Origin: Actinoplanes lutulentus
Lineage (GTDB): Bacteria > Actinomycetota > Actinomycetes > Mycobacteriales > Micromonosporaceae
Assembly (NCBI RefSeq): GCF_003259845.1
Contig: NZ_QLMJ01000030.1
Span: forward strand, 38,441-102,440
Direction of reading: 5' to 3'
Length of the DNA: 64,000 bases
Numbering within the stretch: the stretch's first letter is position 1; each line of letters starts with the position of its first letter. The position numbers were made by a program, and so were the translations under genes. The notes beneath the pieces were generated by a model, which made no database searches, had not been told where the DNA came from, and saw only the letters and a program-made list of their open reading frames with translations. This document shows, one piece after another, positions 42,890 through 50,232 of the stretch.

Positions 42890-43675
42890 ATGAACAAGCG
42901 CAAGTTTCTCGGTCTCGCCCTGTCCGCCGCCGTGGTCGGTGGCCTGGGAATTCTCGGTGTCACCAACGCCTCGGCCGCGGCGCTCGACCCGAGCCTGCCG
43001 CCCGGCGGCAACTTCGATCTGGCCGTCTGGTCGCTGCAGCTGCCGGTCGGCTCGCCGGGCAGCCCGGAAACCATTTCGCCGGCGCGTCTCAAAGGTGCGA
43101 GCGGTTACACCAACCCGACCTTTTTCTGGACCGACAAGAACGACGGCTCGATGACGTTCTGGGCGCCGGAGAAAGGCGTGACCACGCCGAACTCCAAATA
43201 CGCCCGCTCCGAGCTGCGCGAGATGAACCGCGACGGCAGCGCGGCCAACTGGACGCTGGCCGGCAACCACACGCTCAGCGCGCAGCTGCGCATCGTCTCA
43301 GTGACCAAGAACGTCGCCGTCGGCCAGGTGAAACTCGGCACCGGCGGCTCCTCGACCAAGCCGCTCGCCGAGCTGTACTACCGGCCCAACGGCGACATCT
43401 TCTTCGGTACGCAGAACTCGCCCGACGCCAGCGGCCAGACCCTGCACAAGGTCGGCAACGTCGCGCTCGGTGTGAAGTGGACCTACGTCATCAACGTGGT
43501 CGGCAACCAGCTGGGCCTGACCCTCAACGGTCAGAAGACCAGTTACACGATCCCGTCGGCGTTCAACCCGTACCGGCAGTACTTCAAGGCCGGCTCCTAC
43601 AACCAGTCGTCGTCGGAGAGCACCTCGAACGGGGCGAAGGTGAAGTTCTACAGCCTCACGGTGAAACACGGCTGA
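42890..43675 (+). CDS. secreted polysaccharide lyase family 7-like protein (alginate lyase 2 fold)
   Basis: A 261-residue secreted protein: signal peptide about 1-29 (FLGLALSAAVVGGLGILGVT, ending ASAA), then a single PL7/alginate-lyase-2 jelly-roll domain. Motifs: FDLAVWSLQLPVGSPGSPET, KYARSELREMNRDG (RSELREM, substrate binding), VAVGQVKLGTGGSSTKPLAE, ELYYRPNGDIFFG and YRQYFKAGSYNQSSSE (YFKAGxYNQ, catalytic Tyr). The family's usual QxH triplet reads Gln-Val-Lys here, so the histidine normally paired with the Tyr is absent. It could cleave a uronic-acid polymer by another mechanism, or only bind it. It may turn over the organism's own polysaccharide. Confidence 0.85.
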   Translation: MNKRKFLGLALSAAVVGGLGILGVTNASAAALDPSLPPGGNFDLAVWSLQLPVGSPGSPETISPARLKGASGYTNPTFFWTDKNDGSMTFWAPEKGVTTPNSKYARSELREMNRDGSAANWTLAGNHTLSAQLRIVSVTKNVAVGQVKLGTGGSSTKPLAELYYRPNGDIFFGTQNSPDASGQTLHKVGNVALGVKWTYVINVVGNQLGLTLNGQKTSYTIPSAFNPYRQYFKAGSYNQSSSESTSNGAKVKFYSLTVKHG

Positions 43676-43686
43676 CCCTGGCCGAT

Positions 43687-43717
43687 GCTGATCACCCCGG
43701 CCCGCCGGGGTGATCAG
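43687..43717. terminator. bidirectional terminator hairpin
   Basis: GCTGATCACCCCGG pairs perfectly with CCGGGGTGATCAGC across a four-base loop. It lies between the convergent lyase and DUF2809 genes and overlaps the DUF2809 stop codon. Confidence 0.85.
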
Positions 43718-44118
43718 CTGCTGCGGCGACGCGTCCGGAGGACGTGATGGATGGCGACCAGCGGGATCACGCCGATCGGGTACCAGAGCATGTCCGCCGA
43801 GTCGTAGTGAGCGCCCAGCACCAGCCGGGCGATCAGGCTCCGCTCCGACAGGTGCTCCGGAACGCCCGTCAGCTGGAACAACTCGACCGCCCAGCAGAAA
43901 CCGATCGCCGCGATCCCGGCGGTGACCGGCCGCGCGGCCGGGACCAGCACGAACACGCCCGCGTAGATCATGGAGGCGTAGAGCGCGGTCCCGGAATTCT
44001 GCGCGAAAGCACCCGAACCGTCCAGGATCCCGCCACTGCCGGGCATCAGCCGGATCCCCAGCGCCACGGCCAGAATGACGAGCGCCGCCAGGACGGCCGT
44101 CGCCCGCACTTTGATCAC
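43714..44118 (-). CDS. DUF2809 family membrane protein
   Basis: A 134-residue protein with four predicted helices. The GTG at 44118 opens VIKVRATAVLAALVILAVAL. Family-like segments: SGTALYASMIYAGVFVLVPA, AAIGFCWAVELFQLTGVPEH and RLVLGAHYDSADMLWYPIGV. DUF2809 proteins have no known function and resemble VanZ in topology. It is divergent from the MarR gene at 44185, with 66 bp between the starts. Confidence 0.82.
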   Translation of the reverse strand: MIKVRATAVLAALVILAVALGIRLMPGSGGILDGSGAFAQNSGTALYASMIYAGVFVLVPAARPVTAGIAAIGFCWAVELFQLTGVPEHLSERSLIARLVLGAHYDSADMLWYPIGVIPLVAIHHVLRTRRRSS

Positions 44119-44184
44119 GGCGTGACGGTAGAAGGCCGGTTCAACCAGTGCGTGCGCACGCACAATGGGAGCTAGGCTGGCGTG

Positions 44185-44622
44185 ATGAGCGCCACCGACA
44201 CCGCTGCCTGGGCGGCACTGCTGCGAGTGCACGCCGCCCTGGTCCCGCGGCTCGATCGTGAACTGCAGGCCGCCTGTGGATTGCAGCTCGCCTGGTACGA
44301 CGTCCTGCTCGAACTCGACTCCGCCCCGGACCGCCGCCTCAGCATGGGCGAACTCGGTCAGCGGGCAGTCGTCAGCCGTACCCGGGCAAGCCGTGTGGTC
44401 GACGCCCTGGCCGCGGCCGGTCTTGTCACGAGGGAGAGCAACCCGGACGACCGCCGGTCCGCGTACGCAATGATCACCGAAGCCGGGCGTGCCCGGCTGG
44501 GTGAGGCGGCGCCGACCTATCTCGCCGGCGTCGAGGAGCATTTCACCAGCCGGATGGGCGGCGAGGAGTCCCGGACGGTCGCCGCGGCGCTGGAGAAGGT
44601 CCTCAAAACTGCGGCGGAGTGA
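44185..44622 (+). CDS. MarR family transcriptional regulator
   Basis: A 145-residue winged-helix regulator starting MSATDTAAWAALLRVHAALV. Seen: LQLAWYDVLLELDSAPDRRL, GELGQRAVVSRTRASRVVDA (recognition helix), LAAAGLVTRESNPDDRRSAY (wing with the conserved DDRR) and a C-terminal helix. TAGGCT lies six bases before the ATG, pointing to a leaderless transcript; a GTG three bases upstream is an alternative start. A direct target would be the divergent DUF2809 gene. Confidence 0.9.
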   Translation: MSATDTAAWAALLRVHAALVPRLDRELQAACGLQLAWYDVLLELDSAPDRRLSMGELGQRAVVSRTRASRVVDALAAAGLVTRESNPDDRRSAYAMITEAGRARLGEAAPTYLAGVEEHFTSRMGGEESRTVAAALEKVLKTAAE

Positions 44623-44738
44623 CAGGAGTCCGGTTTCATCCTCCGCAGACTACCCACGGACGCGTGTTCTCGAAGTACCGTTCCTGGGTAAGGCAAGGCC
44701 GCGATGGGCGTAGCCGCGGACAGGGTGGGTGACCAGGG

Positions 44739-44987
44739 ATGTCTACCAAAGACACACGCCGGGAGTTCGACCGGATCATCGGGCGGTTGGCAGCAGACGA
44801 CCCCAAGTTCGCGGAGCCGCGTACCCTGACCAGGCAATTGCTGGTCGCGCTGTCCGTTGTCGGCGGTTTGGTCTGGGCCGGTCTGTCGATCCTGATGGTC
44901 GTCTGGGGCGCCGCCGGGGTGATCGTCACCTGCGTGGCGGTGGTCGCGTTCATCCTCGGCGTCTTGCGCTGGAATCGCCGCATTTGA
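44739..44987 (+). CDS. DUF3040 family small membrane protein
   Basis: An 82-residue protein starting MSTKDTRREFDRIIGRLAAD, with two transmembrane helices (LLVALSVVGGLVWAGLSILM and VIVTCVAVVAFILGVL). This is the layout of actinobacterial DUF3040 proteins. Function unknown. It is followed by a strong bidirectional terminator. Confidence 0.75.
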   Translation: MSTKDTRREFDRIIGRLAADDPKFAEPRTLTRQLLVALSVVGGLVWAGLSILMVVWGAAGVIVTCVAVVAFILGVLRWNRRI

Positions 44988-45042
44988 CCAACCTCGGCGC
45001 CTCGGCGCCGGCTCCTTCTTGGGTACGCCTCTCAGAGGCGCA

Positions 45043-45067
45043 CGTGGGCCCCCAGCGGGGGCCCACG
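45043..45067. terminator. bidirectional terminator hairpin
   Basis: CGTGGGCCCCC and GGGGGCCCACG pair perfectly around a short AGC loop. It separates the DUF3040 gene from the convergent FAD oxidoreductase gene. Confidence 0.85.
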
Positions 45068-45100
45068 CACCTGCTCAGCGCTTGGCGGAACGCCTCGTCA

Positions 45101-46285
45101 TCAGCTGAGCAGCTTGCCGATGTTCTCCGGCGCGAAGAACTCGGCCGGGTTAGTCACGCCTGAGTTGAGGCGGGTGAAGGCGTCCACCTTCTCCTGGTCG
45201 CCGATGATCGCCGAGACCAGCTGGACCATCTGCTCGTCCGGCGGCTGCAGCGACGCGATGCCCAGCGTCATCTGGTAAACCGGCATGGCGCGCGCGTCCC
45301 GCGTCTCCTGGTACCCACGCAGTGCCGCGTCCTCCGGCTCCGTGCCGGTCAGGGCGATGTCGAGTGCCGCGGCCAGGTTCTCCGCGTCGAGGAACGCATC
45401 GGTGATGCCCTGCGCCGTGATGTAGTCACGGTTGTAACCGGCGTCGCCGACCAGCGCCCAGCCGGGACCGAACGGCACCCGGAAGTAGTTCGGCACCGAC
45501 GAGCCGACCAGTTTCGACTCCAGTTTCGCCCCGGCGATGCGCTCGGCGAAGGCGGGCGAGAGCGCGAACGTGCGGTACAGCTCGCCCTCGATGTCGTTGC
45601 GGTGCTCGGCGAGCTCCGCGTGCGGCCAGCCGCCGATCACCAGGGTGAGATCGTCGTTGGTCGGGCACACCGCCCAGCCGCGGCCGGGCCTGCTGTACGC
45701 CTCGAAGGTGTCGGTCGGCAGGTTGCTCCAGTACCCGTAGTAGCCGACCGTGAGCGGGTCCTGCTCGGCGTACTGTTCCGCTTTCACGGACTTGGCGACG
45801 ATCGAGTTGCGGCCGTCCGCGCCGACGACGAACCGGGCGTGCTCGCTCGCGCCGTCGGTGCCCCGGATCCCGGTCACCCGGCCGTCGTCGAACAGCAGCT
45901 CGTCGACGCTGTAGTCCTCGCGTACCTCGACGCCGGCGGCCACCGCGGCGTCCACCAGGATCTTGTCGAGCAGCAGGCGGCGGGGCGCGTAGGCGTACGG
46001 GGACTCGGGCGTACCGGGTGCGCCGGTGAGCGAGATCGGCCCGAAGTCGAAGGAGTACTTGCCGACCGGCGGGCATCCGGTCGCGGCGACCTGGTCGAGC
46101 AGGCCCCAGCGCTTCAGGGCGGCGGCGCCCGGCGGGTGAATGACGTGGGTGGAGACCGTGTCGCTGGGGAACGTGGCCCGGTCGACCAGCAGCGTCCGGT
46201 GTCCCTGGCGTGCCAGCAGCGTCGCGAGCGGCGCCCCGGCGCAGCGCGCGCCGACCACGATGACGTCATAGTGCGGGTTCGTCAT
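45101..46285 (-). CDS. FAD-dependent oxidoreductase (geranylgeranyl reductase / aromatic hydroxylase-like)
   Basis: A 394-residue flavoprotein starting MTNPHYDVIVVGARCAGAPL at ATG 46285. Motifs: VVGARCAGAPLATLLARQGH (FAD ADP-binding), FVVGADGRNSIVAKSVKAEQ (the DG motif, G-ADGRNS) and WALVGDAGYNRDYITAQGIT (GD motif). These are class A flavin monooxygenase-type features. YAPRRLLLDKILVDAAVAAG fits the substrate-domain linker. The natural substrate is unknown. It is divergent from the Ubl-DUF4132 pair, with 97 bp between starts. Confidence 0.88.
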   Translation of the reverse strand: MTNPHYDVIVVGARCAGAPLATLLARQGHRTLLVDRATFPSDTVSTHVIHPPGAAALKRWGLLDQVAATGCPPVGKYSFDFGPISLTGAPGTPESPYAYAPRRLLLDKILVDAAVAAGVEVREDYSVDELLFDDGRVTGIRGTDGASEHARFVVGADGRNSIVAKSVKAEQYAEQDPLTVGYYGYWSNLPTDTFEAYSRPGRGWAVCPTNDDLTLVIGGWPHAELAEHRNDIEGELYRTFALSPAFAERIAGAKLESKLVGSSVPNYFRVPFGPGWALVGDAGYNRDYITAQGITDAFLDAENLAAALDIALTGTEPEDAALRGYQETRDARAMPVYQMTLGIASLQPPDEQMVQLVSAIIGDQEKVDAFTRLNSGVTNPAEFFAPENIGKLLS

Positions 46286-46382
46286 GTATGTCCTCACATC
46301 GATCTTGCGGCCATAGTGGACGGTATGGCCGGGTGCTGTCCATGGGCCAAAAGTGTCGTACCCGCGTGGCAGGGTTACCCAC

Positions 46383-46652
46383 GTGTTGACAGTGGACATC
46401 GTCGAAGAGGCGACCACCGGGCGGCCGCCCGAGCGGTGGCGCCTGGAGCTCCCGTCCGAGCGTCTCACCCTGCGTGAGCTGATCCGCCGCCGGGCCGCAG
46501 CCGAGCCCGAGCAGGCGATCACATCCTTCGCCCGCAACGGGTTCGTCGTGCTCGTCGGCGACCGCCAGATCGAGGACCTCGACGAGATGATCGAGCTGCG
46601 CCCGGGCGCCGAGGTCACGTTTTTACGCCTGATCCCGCTGGCCGGTGGCTGA
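46383..46652 (+). CDS. small ubiquitin/MoaD-ThiS-like protein ending in Gly-Gly
   Basis: An 89-residue protein from the GTG at 46383 (VLTVDIVEEATTGRPPERWR), which has CAGGG eight bases upstream. A GTG ten codons earlier is less likely. The order of elements fits a beta-grasp fold: strand, ERLTLRELIRRRAAAEPEQA (helix), NGFVVLVGDRQIEDLDEMIE and LRPGAEVTFLRLIPLAGG at the very C-terminus. The LRPGAEVTFL turn-strand and the terminal Leu-Ala-Gly-Gly match MoaD and ThiS, where the final Gly is activated as a thiocarboxylate or conjugated to a target. The stop overlaps the DUF4132 ATG (TGATG), so translation is coupled. No E1-like (MoeB/ThiF), sulfurtransferase or JAB peptidase gene is nearby. Confidence 0.7.
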   Translation: MLTVDIVEEATTGRPPERWRLELPSERLTLRELIRRRAAAEPEQAITSFARNGFVVLVGDRQIEDLDEMIELRPGAEVTFLRLIPLAGG

Positions 46653-48967
46653 TGACCACGCCGCACGCCGCCCAGCTCCTGCGCGAGCTCTCCGACCTGC
46701 ACGATCCCGAGCTGCGGGTGGTGCTCACCGAGCTCTCCGACACCGATCTCGGCACGCTCCTGCCGGCCGCCCTGCGCATCCCGTTCGACCATCCGGCCCG
46801 GTTCCTGCGCGCCGGCATCACCTCCGCCTGCAACAGCCGCCAGCCGTCGTTCACCCCGGAGTCGCTGACCGACCTCCTCGCCGCGCTCGCCTCGGCGGAC
46901 ATCGGTGATTCCGCTGCCGTGATCGCGGCGTCCGCGCTGCTGCGCAGCCCAGAGCCACCGCCCATCTCTGCCGGGCGCCTTGCGGGTGCGTTGCTCACGG
47001 TCAAGGCTCCGGCGTACGCCGTGACGGCCCTAGCCGTGCTCAGCGGCGGCCTCCGCGCGGGTCTCGTCGGCAAACTCGCGAAGTGGGGCCTCGATGGGAT
47101 CGCCCGCGACGAGATGGAGGCCCTGGCCGCAGCCGGTCCGTCCGGGCCGGCCCTGATCGGCGAGGTCGACGGCCACTACTCCTACTACTCACCACCCCCG
47201 CTGCCGGACGCGTGGGACCGCTTGGCGGCCGTGCCGGGTTACCCGGCGTTCGCGAAACGTGCGCTGGAGTCCGCCCGGGACCGGCTCGCCGCCGTCCACG
47301 CGGGCACGGTCGCCTATCGGGCGGATGCGGCGTTCGAGTCGGACGAGGTCGCCGCGCTCGGCCGGGCCGTCCGGGTGGCCCTGATCCGCGACGAGCCCTG
47401 GCTCATGCCCGTGCTGCGCCCCCTGCTGCTGACCGTCGCCGTGGCCCCGACAGCGGCGAAAACACTGCCGTCACAGGCGTTGCTCTACGAGGTGGCGCGT
47501 GCCGCCGAGGCACTGCCCACACCGGAGCTGCTGGCCGCGCTCCGGGAGGCCCGCGGGGTGGCCCGGCACAAGGGCGTGCACCGCCAGCTGGACCGCAAAC
47601 TCCAGCGGATCGCCCGGGCACTGGGCGACCGTCCCGAGGTGGCCCTGCGCTTGCCCGACCTCGGCTTCACCCACGACGGGGTGCTGCACGGCCCAGCCGG
47701 TTCCGTCCTGACCCTCGGCGACGGGCTGAAGATCGCCGGGGTGGAGATCGCCTGGCCGGCCGCAGGCGGCGGCCTGTCGTCCTCGGTGCCGGCGGCGCTG
47801 CGCCGGGACCGTCCGGAGGAGGTCAAAGAGGCCCGCGCCCTGGCCACCAAGGTGCGCGGCCATCTGGCGACGCTCGCGCGGGCACTGGAGGCAGGCTTCG
47901 CGACCGGCCGGGTGATGCCCTACGCACGCTGGCGCGACGAGCTGGCGTCCAACCCGCTCGGCCGGTCAGTCGTCCAGCGCCTGATCTGGGAGATCCCGGA
48001 CCAGGCGGGCGGGTGGCGGGCGGTGCTCCCGATCGATGACTCCTCCTTCGCGGGGATCGCGGGGGAGTCCGTTGCGGAGCCGGAGGCTGACGCTGAGATC
48101 AGGTTGTGGCATCCGCTTACGGCGACGGCCGGCGAGGTCAGCGCCTGGCGTGACCTGCTCATCGGCCGGGACCTGCGGCAGCCGATCAAGCAGGCGTTCC
48201 GCGAGGTCTACCGTCTCACCCCGGCCGAGGAGGAGACGAGCACCCACTCCGACCGGTTCGCCGCGCACATCGTGCACTACAAGCAGCTCTACGCCCTGCT
48301 CAAAGCCCGTGGCTGGACCACGACGATGCTCGGCCCGTGGGACGCGGGCGACACCGCCGACGCCACCCGGGTCCTCGCCGGCGGTTCCTGGCGGATCGGG
48401 CTGCGCCACTACTACATCGACGAGACGACCGCCGGCACCGACCGGGTGTGGTTCGAGCGGCGTGGCGGCGCAGGGTGGCGCACAGTTCCGCTCATCGACG
48501 TGCCACCCCTGGTGCTCAGCGAGGCCCTGCGCGACGTGGACCTCTTCGTCTCGGTGACCTCGATCGCCGCCGACCCGGCCTGGTTCGACGGCCACCTCGA
48601 CTACTGGCAGCGCGAGCACCACGCCGAGCTGACCGCCACCGCCCAGGTCCGCCGCAGCGCCCTGGCCCGCATCCTCCCGCGTACCAAGATCGCTAACCGG
48701 TGCGAACTGACCGACCGCCACCTGGTCGTCCGGGGTGACCTGCACACATACCGCATCCATCTGGGCAGCGGCAACATCCTGATGGAACCGGGCAACGCCT
48801 ACCTCTGCATCGTCCCGTCCCGGCGCGCACCCACCGACAGGGTCTTCATCCCGTTCGACGAGGACCGCCTCACGGTGATCCTCAGCAAGGCCTTCCTCCT
48901 GGCCGACGACACAGCCATCACCGACCCGTCGATCGTCGCCCAGCTGCGAGCCCACCACAGCACCTGA
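46652..48967 (+). CDS. DUF4132 family protein
   Basis: A 771-residue soluble protein. The N-terminal 330 residues are alpha-helical and Ala/Leu-rich, possibly HEAT-like (for example ELRVVLTELSDTDLGTLLPA). The DUF4132 core (about 410-600) contains GRVMPYARWRDELASNPLGR, SVVQRLIWEI, LWHPLTATAGEVSAWRDLLI, RQPIKQAFREVYRLTPAEEE and DRFAAHIVHYKQLYALLKAR. The C-terminus (about 660-771, similar to DUF7737) has IANRCELTDRHLVVRGDLHT and NAYLCIVPSRRAPTDRVFIP. E. coli MolR/YehI are relatives, named after a historical link to molybdate metabolism. No catalytic residues are known. It is coupled to the preceding Ubl-like gene. Confidence 0.82.
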   Translation: MTTPHAAQLLRELSDLHDPELRVVLTELSDTDLGTLLPAALRIPFDHPARFLRAGITSACNSRQPSFTPESLTDLLAALASADIGDSAAVIAASALLRSPEPPPISAGRLAGALLTVKAPAYAVTALAVLSGGLRAGLVGKLAKWGLDGIARDEMEALAAAGPSGPALIGEVDGHYSYYSPPPLPDAWDRLAAVPGYPAFAKRALESARDRLAAVHAGTVAYRADAAFESDEVAALGRAVRVALIRDEPWLMPVLRPLLLTVAVAPTAAKTLPSQALLYEVARAAEALPTPELLAALREARGVARHKGVHRQLDRKLQRIARALGDRPEVALRLPDLGFTHDGVLHGPAGSVLTLGDGLKIAGVEIAWPAAGGGLSSSVPAALRRDRPEEVKEARALATKVRGHLATLARALEAGFATGRVMPYARWRDELASNPLGRSVVQRLIWEIPDQAGGWRAVLPIDDSSFAGIAGESVAEPEADAEIRLWHPLTATAGEVSAWRDLLIGRDLRQPIKQAFREVYRLTPAEEETSTHSDRFAAHIVHYKQLYALLKARGWTTTMLGPWDAGDTADATRVLAGGSWRIGLRHYYIDETTAGTDRVWFERRGGAGWRTVPLIDVPPLVLSEALRDVDLFVSVTSIAADPAWFDGHLDYWQREHHAELTATAQVRRSALARILPRTKIANRCELTDRHLVVRGDLHTYRIHLGSGNILMEPGNAYLCIVPSRRAPTDRVFIPFDEDRLTVILSKAFLLADDTAITDPSIVAQLRAHHST

Positions 48968-49117
48968 CGGCGGGAATCCCCCACGATCGCGTCGACTTCC
49001 GCGAACCCGTGTCCACTCTCGACTTCAGCCATCGCGCAGAGCCGTTACGGCACCGGCCGTTCAGCGCAACCCGGGCCAGACGGTCTCATGGCACGTGCCG
49101 CGAACGTGTGCCACATT

Positions 49118-49241
49118 GCCGTCCCCGTCCGGTGACCGCGTCGCCGTGCCCGTCCGGTGACCGCATAGCCGTCCCCGGCCGGTGAACGTATTGCCGTTCC
49201 GGGCCGTGACCGTATCGCCGTCCCCGGCCGGTGACCGTGTG
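49118..49241 (+). repeat. five-unit tandem repeat, 24-25 nt per unit
   Basis: Units start with GCCGT at 49118, 49143, 49168, 49193 and 49217. Each reads GCCGTCCCCGNCCGGTGACC followed by a variable five-base end (GCGTC, GCATA, GTATT, GTATC, GTGTG). The fourth unit is one base shorter. There are no spacers, so it is a minisatellite and not a CRISPR array. Confidence 0.85.
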
Positions 49242-49508
49242 CGCTGTGTGCCGCCCGGCCCGGTTGGAGCTCGGTGCTGCGAACCGGTCGCGAGCCAGCA
49301 CGGGAAGCCGGCGCGCGTCATCCGGCTGGCTATCAGTCCTGCCACACCGCCCGCGATCGAGCACTGACCCTGCTGGTCAATCGAAGTCCCGCTGGCAGAC
49401 GACGCTCGTTCTTGATCGCCTCTGCGGCCACGGCTCTCCCCCGGCAATCGCCGTCCCGAACCACAGCCCAATGGCACCGCAACCCAAGACCGCGCGTTCC
49501 CGACGGCT

Positions 49509-49547
49509 GTGTCGATTTCGGGTTCGATACGCACCTCAACTCGACAC
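49509..49547. repeat. 39-nt palindromic dispersed repeat, copy 2 (diverged)
   Basis: The outer arms GTGTCGA and TCGACAC and the total length of 39 are kept. The centre (TTTCGGGTTCGATACGCACC, then TCAAC) has diverged from the copies at 8637, 51488 and 51549. Confidence 0.7.
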
Positions 49548-49719
49548 ACTCCGGGCGGCGTGCTCGCACCGTGTCGCCTCCGGCCCGGCGAGGCGAACCG
49601 ACCCCGGCCGTTGACGCGAGCAGCTCGCCGAGGGCAAGCCGGCCGTTGACGCGAACCGGCTGCTGGGGGCGAGCCGGCCGCCGGGGGTGAGGCGCCTGCC
49701 GGGGGTGAGTCCGCAGGGC

Positions 49720-49837
49720 GAGCCGTAGCTCAGATAGGTCATCGGGCTGTTATGAGGTGTCTGAGCTACGGCTGGTCGGTGCGAGCCGTAGGCCAGGTAG
49801 GTCATCGCGCCCTCATGACGTATCTGAGCTACGGCTC
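49720..49837. repeat. two tandem long palindromes with GAGCCGTAG / CTACGGCT arms
   Basis: The first element (49720-49773) has GAGCCGTAGCTCAGATA facing TGTCTGAGCTACGGCT, with inner TCAT/ATGA arms. The second (49783-49837) has GAGCCGTAGGCCAGGTA facing TATCTGAGCTACGGCTC, with inner GTCAT/ATGAC arms. They are nine bases apart and share about 80 percent of positions. Each could fold into a hairpin of more than 20 bp. Confidence 0.85.
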
Positions 49838-49998
49838 GTCCCCGCGACGACGAGATCTCCAGCGGCAGAACACACCCGACCACGATTCGACGGCACGCAT
49901 CCCCGGGTAGACGGCTAGCTCAATTGATCAGCAGGGTCCAGCACTGACAACCAGCCGGATCAGCGGTCAGGGCCGGGCCAGGCGGGCACTGTCGCAGG

Positions 49999-50092
49999 GT
50001 GGATCAGGTCGCACGTAACGCCACCGTGTGCCCGGGTCCACGCCCTGGCCGTGGTGAAGTCACACAGACCGCATCCGTGCGACCTCATCCAC
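49999..50092. repeat. 94-nt inverted repeat with 17-bp near-perfect arms
   Basis: GTGGATCAGGTCGCACG (49999-50015) faces CGTGCGACCTCATCCAC (50076-50092) with one mismatch. Inside, GTGTG/CACAC and GGG/CCC pairs extend the possible structure. It lies about 140 bp beyond the end of the P450 gene and has no T-run. Confidence 0.75.
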
Positions 50093-50232
50093 GCTAAACC
50101 GTCCACCCGTCCACCCGTCCACGTGGCCGACGTTGATCAGCCTGTTCTCGGCGGATTGGCCCGCTGAAGTGGTGGAACTCGCGTGTTGCGTGGCTTAGCA
50201 AGATCGGCGGTGGGGGCGCCTGCTGGCTGGGC

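Larger units (their letters stand above)
48968..50232. other. 1.3-kb non-coding repeat island between DUF4132 and the P450 gene
   Basis: No frame here has a ribosome site, family resemblance or the third-position GC bias of the real genes. Most of the interval is taken up by repeats: a 25-nt tandem array (49118-49241), a 39-nt palindrome (49509-49547), two related long palindromes (49720-49837) and a 94-nt hairpin (49999-50092). A degenerate half of the 39-nt palindrome (GTCGACTTC) lies at 48991. Spaced copies of GGCCGTTGACGCGA occur at about 49600-49660. Confidence 0.7.

Noticed and set aside
49118..49241. CRISPR array
   Set aside because: The units are contiguous with only a five-base variable end, there are no spacers of constant length and no cas genes.
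49720..49837. tRNA genes suggested by GAGCCGTAG-type stems
   Set aside because: No anticodon arm, T-loop (GTTCGANTC) or CCA-end pattern is present; the arms pair only as long hairpins.
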